Source of the DNA: Phaeacidiphilus oryzae TH49
GTDB lineage: Bacteria; Actinomycetota; Actinomycetes; Streptomycetales; Streptomycetaceae
Assembly (NCBI RefSeq): GCF_000744815.1
Contig: NZ_JQMQ01000005.1
Span: 1,372,055-1,436,054, forward strand
Reading direction: 5' to 3'
Length of the DNA: 64,000 bases
In this document: positions 26,473 through 36,808 of the stretch, piece after piece
Layout: each line of letters starts with the position of its first letter
Position numbering within the stretch: the first letter of the stretch is position 1
Translations under genes and position numbers: made by a program
Notes under the pieces: model-generated
The model's database searches: none
The model's input: only the letters and a program-made list of their open reading frames with translations
What the model was told of the DNA's origin: nothing

Positions 26473-27990
26473 ATGGCTGATTTCGTCGCCGCCATCGACC
26501 AGGGCACCAGCAGCTCCCGCTTCATGGTCTTCGACCACGGCGGGAACGTGGTCGGCATGCAGCAGCTGGAGCACGCGCAGATCATGCCGAAGGCCGGCTG
26601 GGTGGAGCACAACCCGGTGGAGATCTGGGAGCGCACCCGCTCCGTCATCGCCACCGGCCTCAACTCGACCAACCTCAACGCCTCCGACCTGGCCGCGCTG
26701 GGCATCACCAACCAGCGCGAGACCACCGTGGTCTGGAACCGGCGCACCGCCCGCCCGTACTACAACGCCATCGTGTGGCAGGACACCCGCACCGACCGGA
26801 TCGCCAACGAGCTGATCGCCTCCGGCAAGGGCGAGACCATCCAGCGCAAGACCGGGCTGATCCCGTCCCCGTACTTCGCCGGCGGCAAGCTCAAGTGGCT
26901 GCTGGACAACGTGCAGGGGCTGCGCGAGGACGCCGAGAAGGGCGACGCCCTCTTCGGCACCATCGACACCTGGGTGCTGTGGAACCTCACCGGCGGGCCG
27001 CGCGGCGGCGCCCACGTCACCGACGTCACCAACGCCTCCCGCACGATGCTGATGGACCTGCGCACCCTCGCCTGGGACGACGAGCTGCTCGGCTTCCTCG
27101 ACGTGCCGCGGCGGATGCTGCCGGAGATCCGGCCGTCCTCCGACCCCGAGGGCTACGGCACCCACCCGGAGGCCTCCCCGCTGGCCGGGGTGCCGCTCAC
27201 CGGCGACCTCGGCGACCAGCAGGCGGCCACCGTCGGCCAGGTCTGCTTCGACGTCGGCGAGGCCAAGAACACCTACGGCACCGGCAACTTCATGCTCCTC
27301 AACACCGGCACCGAGCCGGTGGTCTCGGAGCACGGGCTGCTCACCACCGTGGCGTACAAGTTCGGCGACCAGCCGGCGGTGTACGCGCTGGAGGGCTCCA
27401 TCGCGGTCACCGGCTCCGCGGTGCAGTGGCTGCGCGACCAGCTGCACATCATCAAGGCCGCGCCGGACAGCGAGGCGCTGGCCCGCTCGGTGGAGGACAC
27501 CGCGGGGATGTACTTCGTCCCGGCCTTCTCCGGGCTCTTCGCCCCGTACTGGCGCAGTGACGCCCGCGGGGCGATGGTCGGGATGGCCCGCTTCCACAAC
27601 AGCGGCCATGTGGCCAGGGCGACGCTGGAGGCGATCTGCTACCAGAGCCGGGACGTCATCGAGGCGATGGCGCAGGACTCCGGGGTGGAGCTGAGCGTCC
27701 TCAAGGTGGACGGCGGGGTCACCGCCAACGAGCTGTGCATGCAGACCCAGGCGGACGTGCTGGGCGTCCCGGTCAGCAGGCCGACGGTGGCCGAGACCAC
27801 CGCGCTGGGCGCGGCCTACGCGGCCGGCCTGGCCACCGGTTTCTGGCGGGACACCGACGAGCTGCGGGCCAACTGGAACGAGTCCAAGCGGTGGCAGCCG
27901 CAGTGGGTCGAGCAGAAGCGGGAGAAGGGCTACGCCGACTGGAAGCGGGCGGTGGAGCGCACCCTGGGCTGGATCGAGTCCGAGGACTGA
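26473..27990 (+). CDS. glpK: Glycerol kinase (GlpK)
   Basis: 505 aa, FGGY carbohydrate kinase making glycerol-3-phosphate. N-terminal ATP site [15 protein letters not shown]; substrate region NQRETTVVW and WQDTRTD; hinge and Asp [14 protein letters not shown]-terminal phosphate loop [10 protein letters not shown]. The strict GlpK sequence makes this one of the surest calls in the window. Likely induced by glycerol, but no gylR-type regulator is next to it. Confidence 0.97.
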   Translation: MADFVAAIDQGTSSSRFMVFDHGGNVVGMQQLEHAQIMPKAGWVEHNPVEIWERTRSVIATGLNSTNLNASDLAALGITNQRETTVVWNRRTARPYYNAIVWQDTRTDRIANELIASGKGETIQRKTGLIPSPYFAGGKLKWLLDNVQGLREDAEKGDALFGTIDTWVLWNLTGGPRGGAHVTDVTNASRTMLMDLRTLAWDDELLGFLDVPRRMLPEIRPSSDPEGYGTHPEASPLAGVPLTGDLGDQQAATVGQVCFDVGEAKNTYGTGNFMLLNTGTEPVVSEHGLLTTVAYKFGDQPAVYALEGSIAVTGSAVQWLRDQLHIIKAAPDSEALARSVEDTAGMYFVPAFSGLFAPYWRSDARGAMVGMARFHNSGHVARATLEAICYQSRDVIEAMAQDSGVELSVLKVDGGVTANELCMQTQADVLGVPVSRPTVAETTALGAAYAAGLATGFWRDTDELRANWNESKRWQPQWVEQKREKGYADWKRAVERTLGWIESED

Positions 27991-28044
27991 CCGGCGGGCC
28001 GGGCTCGCCCCCACGCCCCCGACGGCCCCCACGGCCCCGGGGGC

Positions 28045-28527
28045 TCAGCCCGGCCACTCCTCCTTGTGGGCGAACCCCTTGCCGTTGTCGATCAGCCGCA
28101 GCCAGTCCACGGTGATCTCCCACAGGTCCACGCTGGCCAGCGCCTGCGCCAGGTTCCCCTCGGCGCCCACGAAGGGGAAGCGCGAGGTGTAGAGGATCCG
28201 GGCGTTCTCCCACGCGTCCCCGTCCAGCAGCCGGCAGCGGCCGCGGCCCTGGAGGCCGGTGATGGTCTCCCAGTGCTGCCCGTCCGCCTGCGCGGTGAAC
28301 GCCACCGCCGCCTCGCCGCCGCCGGCCGCGAGCGCCTGCCCGTGCCGGGTCCGGCGCGAGGTCAGGAACACCAGCCGCGGGCTGAGGTCCGGCTCCTGCT
28401 CCCACGCGTAGAACACCGCGCAGGCCTGCGGACCCCCGTTCCCGTCGCAGTACGCCAGGGTCAGTGTGTTGTGCGCGGCCAGCGCCTCCCGGATCTCGTC
28501 CGGGAGATCCGTGGACTCGGTACTCAT
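28045..28527 (-). CDS. Pyridoxamine 5'-phosphate oxidase-family (split beta-barrel) protein
   Basis: 160 aa. The segments NTLTLAYCDGNGGPQACAVFYAW, RLVFLTSRRTRHGQAL and ETITGLQGRGRCRLLDGD fit the FMN-binding split barrel of the PPOX family. It is shorter than PdxH and lacks its C-terminal block, so true vitamin B6 synthesis is unlikely; a flavin- or F420-dependent reductase or heme-binding role is more likely. Convergent with glpK. Confidence 0.8.
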   Translation of the reverse strand: MSTESTDLPDEIREALAAHNTLTLAYCDGNGGPQACAVFYAWEQEPDLSPRLVFLTSRRTRHGQALAAGGGEAAVAFTAQADGQHWETITGLQGRGRCRLLDGDAWENARILYTSRFPFVGAEGNLAQALASVDLWEITVDWLRLIDNGKGFAHKEEWPG

Positions 28528-28706
28528 ACGCCCAGAAGATACCGGTTCCCGTGGTGCCGGGTGCGCCTGGTGTGGATCGATGGTGAGGATGCCGGGGTCG
28601 CGGGGGGCAGTTCGGGCCGCGGGGTGGATACCGGGGAGTAAGTCGCCTCATCATGTTCCGTCTCCCGTGTGGGAGGCGCGTACGAGCAGCGAGGGGCGGT
28701 CGGGAC

Positions 28707-31040
28707 ATGAGTGGTGGCGGGCACCGGCGGAAGCCGACCAGCAGGCGGCGGTTCATCGGGTATCTGCTGGCCGGGCCGACCCTGGTCGCCGCGGCGCCGG
28801 CGGCGGTCGCCGCCACGGACCGGGCGAGCTCCGCGGCGGACTCCGGCGCCGGCTCCGGACTGCCGTCCACCCCCGAGCCGGCCGAGCTGTACGACCTCAA
28901 CGACCTGCTGACCGACGCCGCCCTGCCCACGGCGAACCTGATCACCGTGGAGATCCACCAGGACGGCACCGCGTCCTTCGCGCTCCCCCGCGCCGAGGTC
29001 GGCCAGGGCATCACCACCTCCACCGCGATGATCATCGCCGAGGAGCTGGACCTGCCGCTGGAGAAGATCCGGGTGTCCCTCGCCGACGCCCGCCCCGAGC
29101 TGCTCTTCAACCAGCTCACCGGCGGGTCCAACACCACCGTCTCGACCTACACCCCGTTCCGGGTGGCGGCGGCAGCGGCGAGAGGGCGGCTGCTGGAGGC
29201 GGCGGCCACCGAGCTCGGCAGCACGGTCTCCCAGCTCACCGTCAAGGCCGGGGTGGTGATCGGCCCGAACGGGGCCCGCATCGGCTACGGCGACCTGGCG
29301 GTGAAGGCCGCCGCGTCGAGCGACAGCAAGGTCGCCGTCTCGCTCAAGGAGCCCTCGGCCTTCACGGTGATCGGGACTCCGCAGGGCCGCCTCGACGCAC
29401 TGGAGGCGGTGACCGGGCGCAAGGTCTTCGCCATGGACCTCACCGGCAAGGACGTCCCCGGCGTCAAGCCGGCCATGGTCTGCCGCCCGCCGACGATCAA
29501 CGGCGTGCCGCGCTCGGTGCTCAACCGGGCCGAGGTCGAGGCGATGCCCGGGATCACCGACGTGGCCGTGGTCAGGACCGGGGTCGCCGTGCGCGGGGAC
29601 ACCTTCGGGCAGTGCATCGACGCGGTGCGGGCGCTGCGCGTCGACTGGGGACCGGGGACCGAGGAGGGGGCGAGCGACGACTCCGTCCTCGCGGAGCTGC
29701 GGCGCGCCGAGATACCGCTCGCGGTACCGAAGTTGGACGTGCTGGCGAAGACGGTCGAGGGCGACTTCGTCTTCGGCTTCGCCAGCAACAGCGCGCTGGA
29801 GCCGAACTGCGCGGTGGCCGACGTCCGGAACGGGCGTGCCGAGGTGTGGGGCTCGCTGAAGTCGCCGATCGCCGCGCAGAAGGCGATCGAGGCGGCGATC
29901 GGCGTCCCGGCGACGGTCCATGTCACCCAGGGCGGCGGGTCGTTCGGCCGGAAGCTCTTCTTCGACGCGGCGCTGGAGGCGGCCGAGGTGTCGAAGGCGA
30001 TGGGCAAGCCGGTCAAGCTGATGTGGCACCGGACCGACGACTTCCGGCAGGGCCGCACCCACCCGATGAGCACCTCCCGGGTCCGCGCCACCTGCGCGCT
30101 GGGCAAGGTGCTCACCTACGAGCAGCGGCACACCAGCGTCGGCACCGACTTCTCGCACGGCGTCGGCGAGGCGATCACCGCGCTGGCGGCGAAGCTGCCG
30201 GTGGGGAACCTGACCTTCTCGGAGACCATCTTCGAGCTCAGCCAGCAGACCCCGTACGGCTTCGGGGCGGTCACCCAGCTACTCAGCGAGGTCGACCGGG
30301 GCTTCAACACCGGCAGCATGCGCAACATCTACTCGCCGAACGTCCGCACCGCGCAGGAGCTGATCGTCGATCGGCTGGCCGCGGAGATGGGTCTGGACCC
30401 GTACCGCTTCCGGCGGGACTTCGTGAAGTCCGGGCGGGCGAAGGCGGTGCTGGAGAAGGTCGCCGAGGTGGGCGACTGGGGGCGGTCGATGCCGAGCGGC
30501 ACCGCCCAGGGCATCGCGCTCCACCCGGAGTACCACGGGTACGTGGCCGTCCTGCTGGAGATCGACTGCCGGCCGGAGACGGTGAACCGCAAGGTCCGCA
30601 ACGCGTACACCGGACCGCGGGTCACCAAGGCGGTCTGCGCGGTGGACGTCGGCCTCGCGGTCAACCCGAAGGGGCTGGAGGCGCAGATGATGGGCGGCAT
30701 CTCGGACGGCATCGCGATGGCGCTGACCTCCTCGCTGCACCTCAGGGACGGCCACTTCCTGGAGGGCAGCTGGGACGACTACTACTACACCCGGCAGTGG
30801 AACACCCCGCCCGAGTTCACCTGCGTGGTCATGCCGCCGACCACCGGAGTGCCGGGCGGCGCCGGGGAGTTGGCGGTGGCCGCCGGGATGGCCGCGGCGG
30901 CCTGCGCGTACGGCCGGGCGACCGGCAGCATGCCGACCCGCTTCCCGATCAACCACGACGCGCCGCTGGGCTTCGACCCGCTGCCGACCGTCCCGCCGAT
31001 CCCGCAGTCCCCCACCGACGGCCGCAGTCGCGCGTACTGA
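28707..31040 (+). CDS. Tat-exported molybdopterin-binding subunit, xanthine dehydrogenase family
   Basis: 777 aa. The N-terminus SRRRFIGYLLAGPTLVA is a twin-arginine signal (residues about 11-30). The body has the molybdenum-hydroxylase features: GQGITTSTAMIIAEELDLP, a large-domain TQGGGSFGRKLFFDAALEAA and the catalytic-Glu loop VPGGAGELAVAAG near residue 720. It resembles isoquinoline 1-oxidoreductase beta (IorB)/aldehyde oxidase large subunits, which hydroxylate N-heterocycles or oxidise aldehydes outside the cytoplasm. The Fe-S subunit gene follows after 25 bp. No FAD subunit is present, in line with two-subunit types that donate to cytochromes. Confidence 0.9.
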   Translation: MSGGGHRRKPTSRRRFIGYLLAGPTLVAAAPAAVAATDRASSAADSGAGSGLPSTPEPAELYDLNDLLTDAALPTANLITVEIHQDGTASFALPRAEVGQGITTSTAMIIAEELDLPLEKIRVSLADARPELLFNQLTGGSNTTVSTYTPFRVAAAAARGRLLEAAATELGSTVSQLTVKAGVVIGPNGARIGYGDLAVKAAASSDSKVAVSLKEPSAFTVIGTPQGRLDALEAVTGRKVFAMDLTGKDVPGVKPAMVCRPPTINGVPRSVLNRAEVEAMPGITDVAVVRTGVAVRGDTFGQCIDAVRALRVDWGPGTEEGASDDSVLAELRRAEIPLAVPKLDVLAKTVEGDFVFGFASNSALEPNCAVADVRNGRAEVWGSLKSPIAAQKAIEAAIGVPATVHVTQGGGSFGRKLFFDAALEAAEVSKAMGKPVKLMWHRTDDFRQGRTHPMSTSRVRATCALGKVLTYEQRHTSVGTDFSHGVGEAITALAAKLPVGNLTFSETIFELSQQTPYGFGAVTQLLSEVDRGFNTGSMRNIYSPNVRTAQELIVDRLAAEMGLDPYRFRRDFVKSGRAKAVLEKVAEVGDWGRSMPSGTAQGIALHPEYHGYVAVLLEIDCRPETVNRKVRNAYTGPRVTKAVCAVDVGLAVNPKGLEAQMMGGISDGIAMALTSSLHLRDGHFLEGSWDDYYYTRQWNTPPEFTCVVMPPTTGVPGGAGELAVAAGMAAAACAYGRATGSMPTRFPINHDAPLGFDPLPTVPPIPQSPTDGRSRAY

Positions 31041-31065
31041 CCGAGACCGAGCAGGAGCAGAGCCG

Positions 31066-31533
31066 ATGCCCACCCACTCCTTCATCCTCAACGGCCGACG
31101 AGTCTCGGTCGACACCGAAGACGACGTGCGACTGCTCTGGGTCGTCCGCGACCTGCTGGGCGTGACCGGGCCGAAGTACGGCTGCGGCCTAGGCGTCTGC
31201 CAGGCCTGCACCAGCCATCTCAACGGCAAGGCCGTCAACCTGTGCTCGATACCGGTCTCGGACCTCTCCCCGGACGACGAGATCACCACCATCGAGGGGC
31301 TGCCGGCCACCGTCGGCAAGGACCTCCACCCGATGCAGCAGGCCTGGCTGGACCGGGACGTCGCGCAGTGCGGCTACTGCCAGCCGGGGCAGATCATGGC
31401 GGCGGTCGCCAAGGTCCGGGAGGCGGGCGGCGCGCTGTCGGACGCCGACTACGACGAGATCCGCAACATCTGCCGCTGCGGCACCTACCACCGCATCCGG
31501 GAGGCGATCGCGCAGGGCGCGGCCGAGATGTGA
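31066..31533 (+). CDS. Two-cluster [2Fe-2S] subunit of the molybdenum hydroxylase
   Basis: 155 aa. The plant-type cluster is bound by C40, C45, C48 and C60 (YGCGLGVCQAC...NLC) and the second by C102, C105, C136 and C138 (QCGYCQPG, ICRCGTY). It relays electrons from the molybdenum centre and has no Tat signal of its own, so it is presumably co-exported with the large subunit. It corresponds to IorA-type small subunits. ATG with GGAGC-like ribosome site. Confidence 0.93.
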   Translation: MPTHSFILNGRRVSVDTEDDVRLLWVVRDLLGVTGPKYGCGLGVCQACTSHLNGKAVNLCSIPVSDLSPDDEITTIEGLPATVGKDLHPMQQAWLDRDVAQCGYCQPGQIMAAVAKVREAGGALSDADYDEIRNICRCGTYHRIREAIAQGAAEM

Positions 31534-31575
31534 CGCGCGGGGAGCGGGCCCCGGGGCAGGCCCGAAGGGCCGCCT

Positions 31576-31705
31576 CAGGGGCGCGGGGAACTGCGCGGCC
31601 GGCCGCGAACGGTCCGCACTCGGGAACGGCCACCGGGTTGCAACCCGGACTCCGTCGTCGGGTGCGGACCGTTCGCGGCCGGCCGCGCAGTTCCCCGCGC
31701 CCCTG
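31576..31705. terminator. Nested hairpin with 44-bp perfect arms at a convergent junction
   Basis: Arms 31576-31619 and 31662-31705 are perfect reverse complements over 44 bp. The 42-bp loop contains a second perfect palindrome, CCGGGTTGCAACCCGG (31633-31648). It lies between the convergent Fe-S subunit and amidase genes, which fits a bidirectional terminator. The outer part of each arm is the 19-mer GCGCAGTTCCCCGCGCCCC repeat found again in the array at 42181-42670. Confidence 0.85.
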
Positions 31706-31745
31706 AAGCGCTGCCCCTTCGGGGCGCACTTCCGGAGCGCCGGCC

Positions 31746-33158
31746 TCAGAGGGTCGGCCGGTGGTCCGGGCCGTAGGCCCAAGGCCGCGTCGTCTCCAGC
31801 GCCTTGCCGACGCGGAAGACCGTCGCGTCGTCGTAGGTGTGGCCGACGATCTGGACGCCGGTGGGGATGCCGGAGGCCGCGTGGCCGGAGGGCACCGCCA
31901 GCACCGGGCAGCGGTTGTTGATGTTGAACGGCGAGGTCAGGGCCACGTCCAGGGACTCGTCGGAGGTGATCTCCGGCTTCGCCGGAATCGCCGGGACCCG
32001 CGTGGTCGGGCACAGCAGCGCGTCGAACGGGGCCATCGCCTCGGCGAGTTGGCGCTGCAGCGCGGCCTCGATCCGCACCCCGTCGAAGAAGTGCATGCCG
32101 GCCCTGACCTTCTCCATCTGCTCCAGGAACAGCTGGGTGTACGGGGAGAGCAGCTCCCGCTTGCCCTCGGTGGCGTCCTCCACCGTCCGCGCGAACATGT
32201 TCGCGAAGTGCGAGGCCACCGCCCGACCGACGTCCGCCCGCCGCCAGGGCAGCTCGATCTCCTCGACCACCGCCCCGGCGTCCGCCAGCGCCTGCGCCGC
32301 GGCCCGCGTGTTGGCCTCCATCTCGGCGTCCACCTCGTAGTCGCCGAGGCCCACGCACAGCGCGATCCGCATCCCCGCCGCCGGCTCGTACGCGGTCGGC
32401 AGCTGGATGCTCGGCCGCAGGGAGGTGTGGTCCCGCGGGTCCGGCCCGATCAGTACGTTGGCGAAGGCGACGCAGTCGTCGACCGTGCGGGCCAGCGGCC
32501 CGTCCCCGCGGTAGAAGTCGGCGGCCAGCGGCGGGTTCCCGGGGATCCTTCCGTACGGCGCCTTGAAGCCGACGACGCCGTTGTACGCGGCCGGGATCCG
32601 CGTGGAGCCGCCGATGTCCGAGCCGGAGGCGAGGAGCGAGGTGCCGGCCGCGAGCGAGGCGCCCGAGCCGCCCGAGGAGCCGCCGGGCGAGGACTCCAGG
32701 TGCCAGGGGTTGCGGGTGACGCCCCACTTGCGGGTCCAAGTGAAGCCGGCGATGGAGAACTCGGGGGTGGTGGTGCGGGCGTGGACGATCGCACCGGAGG
32801 CCAGCACCCGGTCGGTCAGCGGGGAGTTCTCGGCGGCCACGTTCCCCTCGTTGGCCAGCGAGCCCTCGGTGAGGGAGCGGCCGGCGATGCCGTGCTTCTC
32901 CTTCAGCGCGAGCGGGACGCCCTCCAGGGGCCGGGGCTCCCGTCCGGCCGTGCCGCCGTAGACCCGCTCGGCCTCCCTCGCCTGTTCCAGCGCCTCGTCG
33001 AAGAGCCGCTCGGTGAAGGCGTTGATCCGCGGCTCGACCTTCTCGGTACGGTCGATCACCGCCTCCATCAGCTCCACGGGCGACAGCTCACGGGCGGCGA
33101 AGAGCCGCATGGCCTCGGTGGCGGAGAGGTAGACGAGGTCCTCGGAATCGGCGGGCAT
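31746..33158 (-). CDS. Amidase-signature family amidohydrolase
   Basis: 470 aa. The Ser-cisSer-Lys triad is visible: Lys in ALKEKHG (near 85), the Ser-rich loop [17 protein letters not shown] (about 155-171) and nucleophile Ser in [12 protein letters not shown] (about 178-189). It hydrolyses an amide to acid plus ammonia. Substrate cannot be read; it has no GatA context (no gatB or gatC). Divergent from the copper amine oxidase, with a 227-bp intergenic region that could hold both promoters. The two may belong to one amine/amide catabolic module. Confidence 0.92.
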   Translation of the reverse strand: MPADSEDLVYLSATEAMRLFAARELSPVELMEAVIDRTEKVEPRINAFTERLFDEALEQAREAERVYGGTAGREPRPLEGVPLALKEKHGIAGRSLTEGSLANEGNVAAENSPLTDRVLASGAIVHARTTTPEFSIAGFTWTRKWGVTRNPWHLESSPGGSSGGSGASLAAGTSLLASGSDIGGSTRIPAAYNGVVGFKAPYGRIPGNPPLAADFYRGDGPLARTVDDCVAFANVLIGPDPRDHTSLRPSIQLPTAYEPAAGMRIALCVGLGDYEVDAEMEANTRAAAQALADAGAVVEEIELPWRRADVGRAVASHFANMFARTVEDATEGKRELLSPYTQLFLEQMEKVRAGMHFFDGVRIEAALQRQLAEAMAPFDALLCPTTRVPAIPAKPEITSDESLDVALTSPFNINNRCPVLAVPSGHAASGIPTGVQIVGHTYDDATVFRVGKALETTRPWAYGPDHRPTL

Positions 33159-33385
33159 GTCACTCCTCGGGTCGCGGACGGGCCCCTTGGGCCCCCTGGC
33201 AGCCTGCGCCCCACCGGGCCGACGGGCCAGCGTCAGGTCGTTCCCGATTCGGCGCCCGCCCTTACACGGCGTCAGCGGGCGGGCGGCCAGCCCGGCGGCC
33301 CGCGGGACCGGGTACGCGGTCTGGACATCGGTCTCGTGCGGGGTTTCCCTCTACGACGAGGCAGCGACGAGAAGAGGACCCGCTG

Positions 33386-35353
33386 ATGGCTCAAGTGGCC
33401 CACCCGCTCGATCCCCTGACGCCCGCTCAGATCACCGGGGCCCGCGAGCTCCTGACCGAGCTCGGCCGGTTCGACGACGCCACCCGGATCGCCTACCTCG
33501 GCCTGGTCGAGCCGGGCAAGGAGGAGCTGGCCGCGTTCCGCCCGGGTCCGGCGGGGAGCGGGCCCGTGGACCGCCGGCTGCGGGTCCTGCTGCACGACGC
33601 GGGCGGCGGTCCCGCCCGCGACCTTGTGCTCTCCCTCACCCGCCGTTCGATCGACCGCGAGCGCACCCTTGACCCCGCGACCGACGGACAACTCCCGGTC
33701 CTGGCAGAGGAGTTCGAACTTGTCGAGGAGGTGCTGCGGAAGGACGAGCGCTGGCTGGCCGGGCTCGCCGCGCGCGGCCTCGACCCGGCGAACGTCCGGG
33801 TCGCCCCGCTCTCCGCCGGCTGCTATCCGGAGGACTACCCCGAGGAGGCCGGCCGCCGTGTGCTGCGCGGCCTCGGCTTCGTGCAGCGGCACCCGCGCGA
33901 CCATGCCTGGGCGCATCCGGTGGACGGCCTGGTCGGCTTCGTCGACGTGCGGGAGCGCAGCGTGCTGCGGGTGATCGACCTCGGCCCGGAGTCCGCCGCC
34001 GTCCCGGGCGGGGACTCCGGCAACTTCGACGACCCCGCCGTGGCCGGCGAGCCGCGCAGCGACACCCGCCCGCTGCACATCACCCAGCCCGAGGGCCCGA
34101 CCTTCACTCTGGAGGGCACTCTGCTCCGCTGGGAGAACTGGTCCCTGCGGATCGGCTTCGACCTCCGCGAGGGCCTGACCCTCCACCAACTCGCCTACCG
34201 CGACCGGGACCAGGGCGGTCGCGAGCGCCCGGTGCTGCACCGCGCCTCGATCGCCGAGATGGTGGTGCCGTACGCCGACCCCTCGCCGGTCCGGTCCTGG
34301 CAGAACTACTTCGACATCGGCGAGTACCTGATCGGCCGCTGCGCCAACGCCCTCCGCCTGGGCTGCGACTGCCTCGGCGAGATCACCTACCTGGACGCCG
34401 TGCTGTGCGACGAGCGCGGCGAACCGATGACCCTCCGCAACGCCGTCTGCCTCCACGAGGAGGACGCCGGGGTGCTGTGGAAGCACTCCGACCTGTGGAC
34501 CGGCTCGGCGGAGACCCGGCGGCAGCGCCGGATGGTGATCTCCTTCTTCGCCACCATCGGCAACTACGACTACGGCTTCTACTGGTACCTGTACCGGGAC
34601 GGCACCGTGGAGTGCGAGGTCAAGGCCACCGGAGTGGTCTTCACCTCGGCGTACCCGCCGGCCGGCTCATCCGCCGCGCACACCTCGCAGATCGCGCCGG
34701 GCCTCGGCGCCCCGTACCACCAGCACCTCTTCTGCGCCCGGCTGGACATGGCGGTGGACGGCCCCGTCAACCGGGTCGAGGAGGTGGACGTGGTGCGACT
34801 GCCGCCCGGCCCGGAGAACCCGCGCGGCAACGCCTTCGGCTACCGCCGCACCCCGCTGCTGATCGAGTCCGAGGCGCAGCGGGACGCGGACGCCTCGGTG
34901 GACCGCAGCTGGCACATCGTCAACCCCGGGGTGCGGAACGCCGTGGGCGAGCCGGTCGGCTACGCCCTGATGCCGACCGGCCGACCGGTGCTGCTGGCCC
35001 ATCCGTCCTCGTCGATCGCGGCACGGGCCGCGTTCGCCACCCGCCATCTGTGGGTGACCGCCGCCGACCCCGAGGAGCGCTACCCGGCGGGCGACTTCGT
35101 CAACCAGCACCCGGGCGGGGCCGGCCTCCCCGCCTACGCCGCCGCCGACCGGCCGCTGGACGGGGCCTCGCTCACGGTCTGGCACACCTTCGGCCTGACC
35201 CACGCGCCCCGCCCGGAGGACTGGCCGGTGATGCTGGTCGACCGGACCGGCTTCACCCTGCGTCCGTTCGGATTCTTCGACCGCAACCCCACCCTGGACA
35301 TCGGCCCGGAGGCGACGGGCGGGCCCGGCGGCGCCCACTGCCACGGCTCCTGA
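33386..35353 (+). CDS. Copper-containing primary amine oxidase
   Basis: 655 aa, in the range for actinobacterial phenethylamine/histamine oxidases. The topaquinone precursor is Tyr394 in GNYDYGF (T-x-x-N-Y-D/E-Y motif), and the catalytic-base Asp lies upstream in YLDAVLCDE. Copper His residues are likely in [11 protein letters not shown] and a later NQHPGG. It converts a primary amine to aldehyde, ammonia and H2O2. No signal peptide. The product aldehyde could be handled by the molybdenum hydroxylase or hydroxy-acid oxidase nearby, which is speculation. Confidence 0.95.
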   Translation: MAQVAHPLDPLTPAQITGARELLTELGRFDDATRIAYLGLVEPGKEELAAFRPGPAGSGPVDRRLRVLLHDAGGGPARDLVLSLTRRSIDRERTLDPATDGQLPVLAEEFELVEEVLRKDERWLAGLAARGLDPANVRVAPLSAGCYPEDYPEEAGRRVLRGLGFVQRHPRDHAWAHPVDGLVGFVDVRERSVLRVIDLGPESAAVPGGDSGNFDDPAVAGEPRSDTRPLHITQPEGPTFTLEGTLLRWENWSLRIGFDLREGLTLHQLAYRDRDQGGRERPVLHRASIAEMVVPYADPSPVRSWQNYFDIGEYLIGRCANALRLGCDCLGEITYLDAVLCDERGEPMTLRNAVCLHEEDAGVLWKHSDLWTGSAETRRQRRMVISFFATIGNYDYGFYWYLYRDGTVECEVKATGVVFTSAYPPAGSSAAHTSQIAPGLGAPYHQHLFCARLDMAVDGPVNRVEEVDVVRLPPGPENPRGNAFGYRRTPLLIESEAQRDADASVDRSWHIVNPGVRNAVGEPVGYALMPTGRPVLLAHPSSSIAARAAFATRHLWVTAADPEERYPAGDFVNQHPGGAGLPAYAAADRPLDGASLTVWHTFGLTHAPRPEDWPVMLVDRTGFTLRPFGFFDRNPTLDIGPEATGGPGGAHCHGS

Positions 35354-35494
35354 CCGGCCGTCAGCGGCCGGTTCCGCGCCGTTGACGCGCTCGCGGCACC
35401 GGCCTAACGTCCGGGTTTCGAGCCGCCGTTCCGGTGGTCCGCGGCCCGCCCGGTCGACGCGGCCGCCTGGACGACCAGGACCAGGGGAGGCCCC

Positions 35495-36757
35495 TTGCCC
35501 ACGTCCCGCCAGCCGCGCCGCCTGCCCCGCCCGGCCGAGTTCGCGCCGCTGCTCCAGTTGAAGCGGCGCCGGGGCGGCCTCACCGCCCGCCGCCTCGCCG
35601 ACGCCCACACCATCGCCGACCTCCGCCGGATCGCCCGGCACACCACCCCCACCGGCCCCTTCGAGTACGTGGACGGCGCCGCCGACCAGGAGATCGGCCT
35701 CCGCCGCGCCCGGCAGGCCTTCGCCGACCTCGAGTTCCGCCCCGGGATCCTCCGCGACGTCTCGCACGCCGACCTCGACACCCCCGTCCCCGGCGGGAGT
35801 TCGGCGCTCCCCTTCGGCCTCGCCCCCACCGGCTGGACCCGGATGATGCACTCCGCGGGCGAGCGCGCGGTGGCCGCCGCGGCCCAGCGGGCCGGCATCC
35901 CGTACACCCTGTCCACCATGGGCACCACCTCCATCGGGGACGTCGCGGCCGCCGCGCCCGAGGCGGTCAAGTGGTTCCAGCTCTACCTGTGGAAGGACCG
36001 CGAGCGCTCGCTACGGCTGGTCTCCGACGCCCGAGCGGCCGGCTACTCGGCGCTGCTGGTCACCGTCGACGTCCCGGTCGCCGGAAACCGGGTGCGGGAC
36101 GTCCACAACGGGCTGACCATCCCGCCGCAGCTGACCCTGCGCACCTTCCTGGACGCGGCCCACCGCCCCCGCTGGTGGTTCGACTTCCTCACCACCGAAC
36201 CCCTGCGGTTCGCCGCCGACCCCACCCGCTCCGGCTCGCCGGGGATGTTCGCCGACGACATCTTCGACTCCACGGTCACCTTCGACGACCTGGTCTGGCT
36301 GCGCGAGGCGTGGCCGGGCACGCTGATCGTCAAGGGCGTGCAGACCGTCGCCGACGCGGTCGCGGCGGTGGAGCACGGCGCGGACGGCGTCGTCGTCTCC
36401 AACCACGGCGGCCGGCAGCTCGACCGCGCGCCCGTGCCCCTCCACCTCCTCCCCGCCGTGCGGAAGGCCCTGGGCGACGGGCCCACCGTGATGCTGGACA
36501 CCGGTATAACCCACGGGTCTGACATCGTGGCCGCGATCGCCCTGGGCGCCGACCTCGCGCTGGTCGGCCGGGCATACCTGTACGGCCTGATGGCGGGCGG
36601 CGAGGCGGGGGTGACCAGGGCGATCGAGATCCTGGCCGACGAGGTCGAGCGCACCGTCCGGCTGCTGGGGGCGCGCGGCGTCGCGGACCTGAGCCCGGAC
36701 CACGTCCGCCTGATGACCCGCCGCGCCCCCGTACCGCTGACCGACTGGGCGGTGTGA
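35495..36757 (+). CDS. FMN-dependent alpha-hydroxy-acid oxidase/dehydrogenase (LldD family)
   Basis: 420 aa from a TTG start with AGGGGAGG upstream. TIM-barrel enzyme with the family motifs YVDGAADQEIGL, SALPFGLAPTGWTRMMH, LVTVDVPVAGNRVRDVHNG and the catalytic-His block VVSNHGGRQLD (His near 304), then MLDTGITHGSDIV. It oxidises L-lactate, mandelate or a related 2-hydroxy acid. MftD (mycofactocin) also belongs to this family, but no mft genes are present, so an LldD-like role is favoured. It follows the amine oxidase on the same strand after 141 bp. Confidence 0.92.
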   Translation: MPTSRQPRRLPRPAEFAPLLQLKRRRGGLTARRLADAHTIADLRRIARHTTPTGPFEYVDGAADQEIGLRRARQAFADLEFRPGILRDVSHADLDTPVPGGSSALPFGLAPTGWTRMMHSAGERAVAAAAQRAGIPYTLSTMGTTSIGDVAAAAPEAVKWFQLYLWKDRERSLRLVSDARAAGYSALLVTVDVPVAGNRVRDVHNGLTIPPQLTLRTFLDAAHRPRWWFDFLTTEPLRFAADPTRSGSPGMFADDIFDSTVTFDDLVWLREAWPGTLIVKGVQTVADAVAAVEHGADGVVVSNHGGRQLDRAPVPLHLLPAVRKALGDGPTVMLDTGITHGSDIVAAIALGADLALVGRAYLYGLMAGGEAGVTRAIEILADEVERTVRLLGARGVADLSPDHVRLMTRRAPVPLTDWAV

Positions 36758-36808
36758 TCCCGGACATACCCGCCCGATCCGCGCCCCCGCCGGTCCTATC
36801 GTGGACGG

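Noticed and set aside
25363..28032. 889-codon minus-strand frame over glpF/glpK
   Set aside because: Antisense shadow of strongly supported glp genes.
31576..31705. Insertion-sequence or MITE ends
   Set aside because: No flanking target duplication could be seen and no transposase is present; position between convergent genes fits a terminator better.
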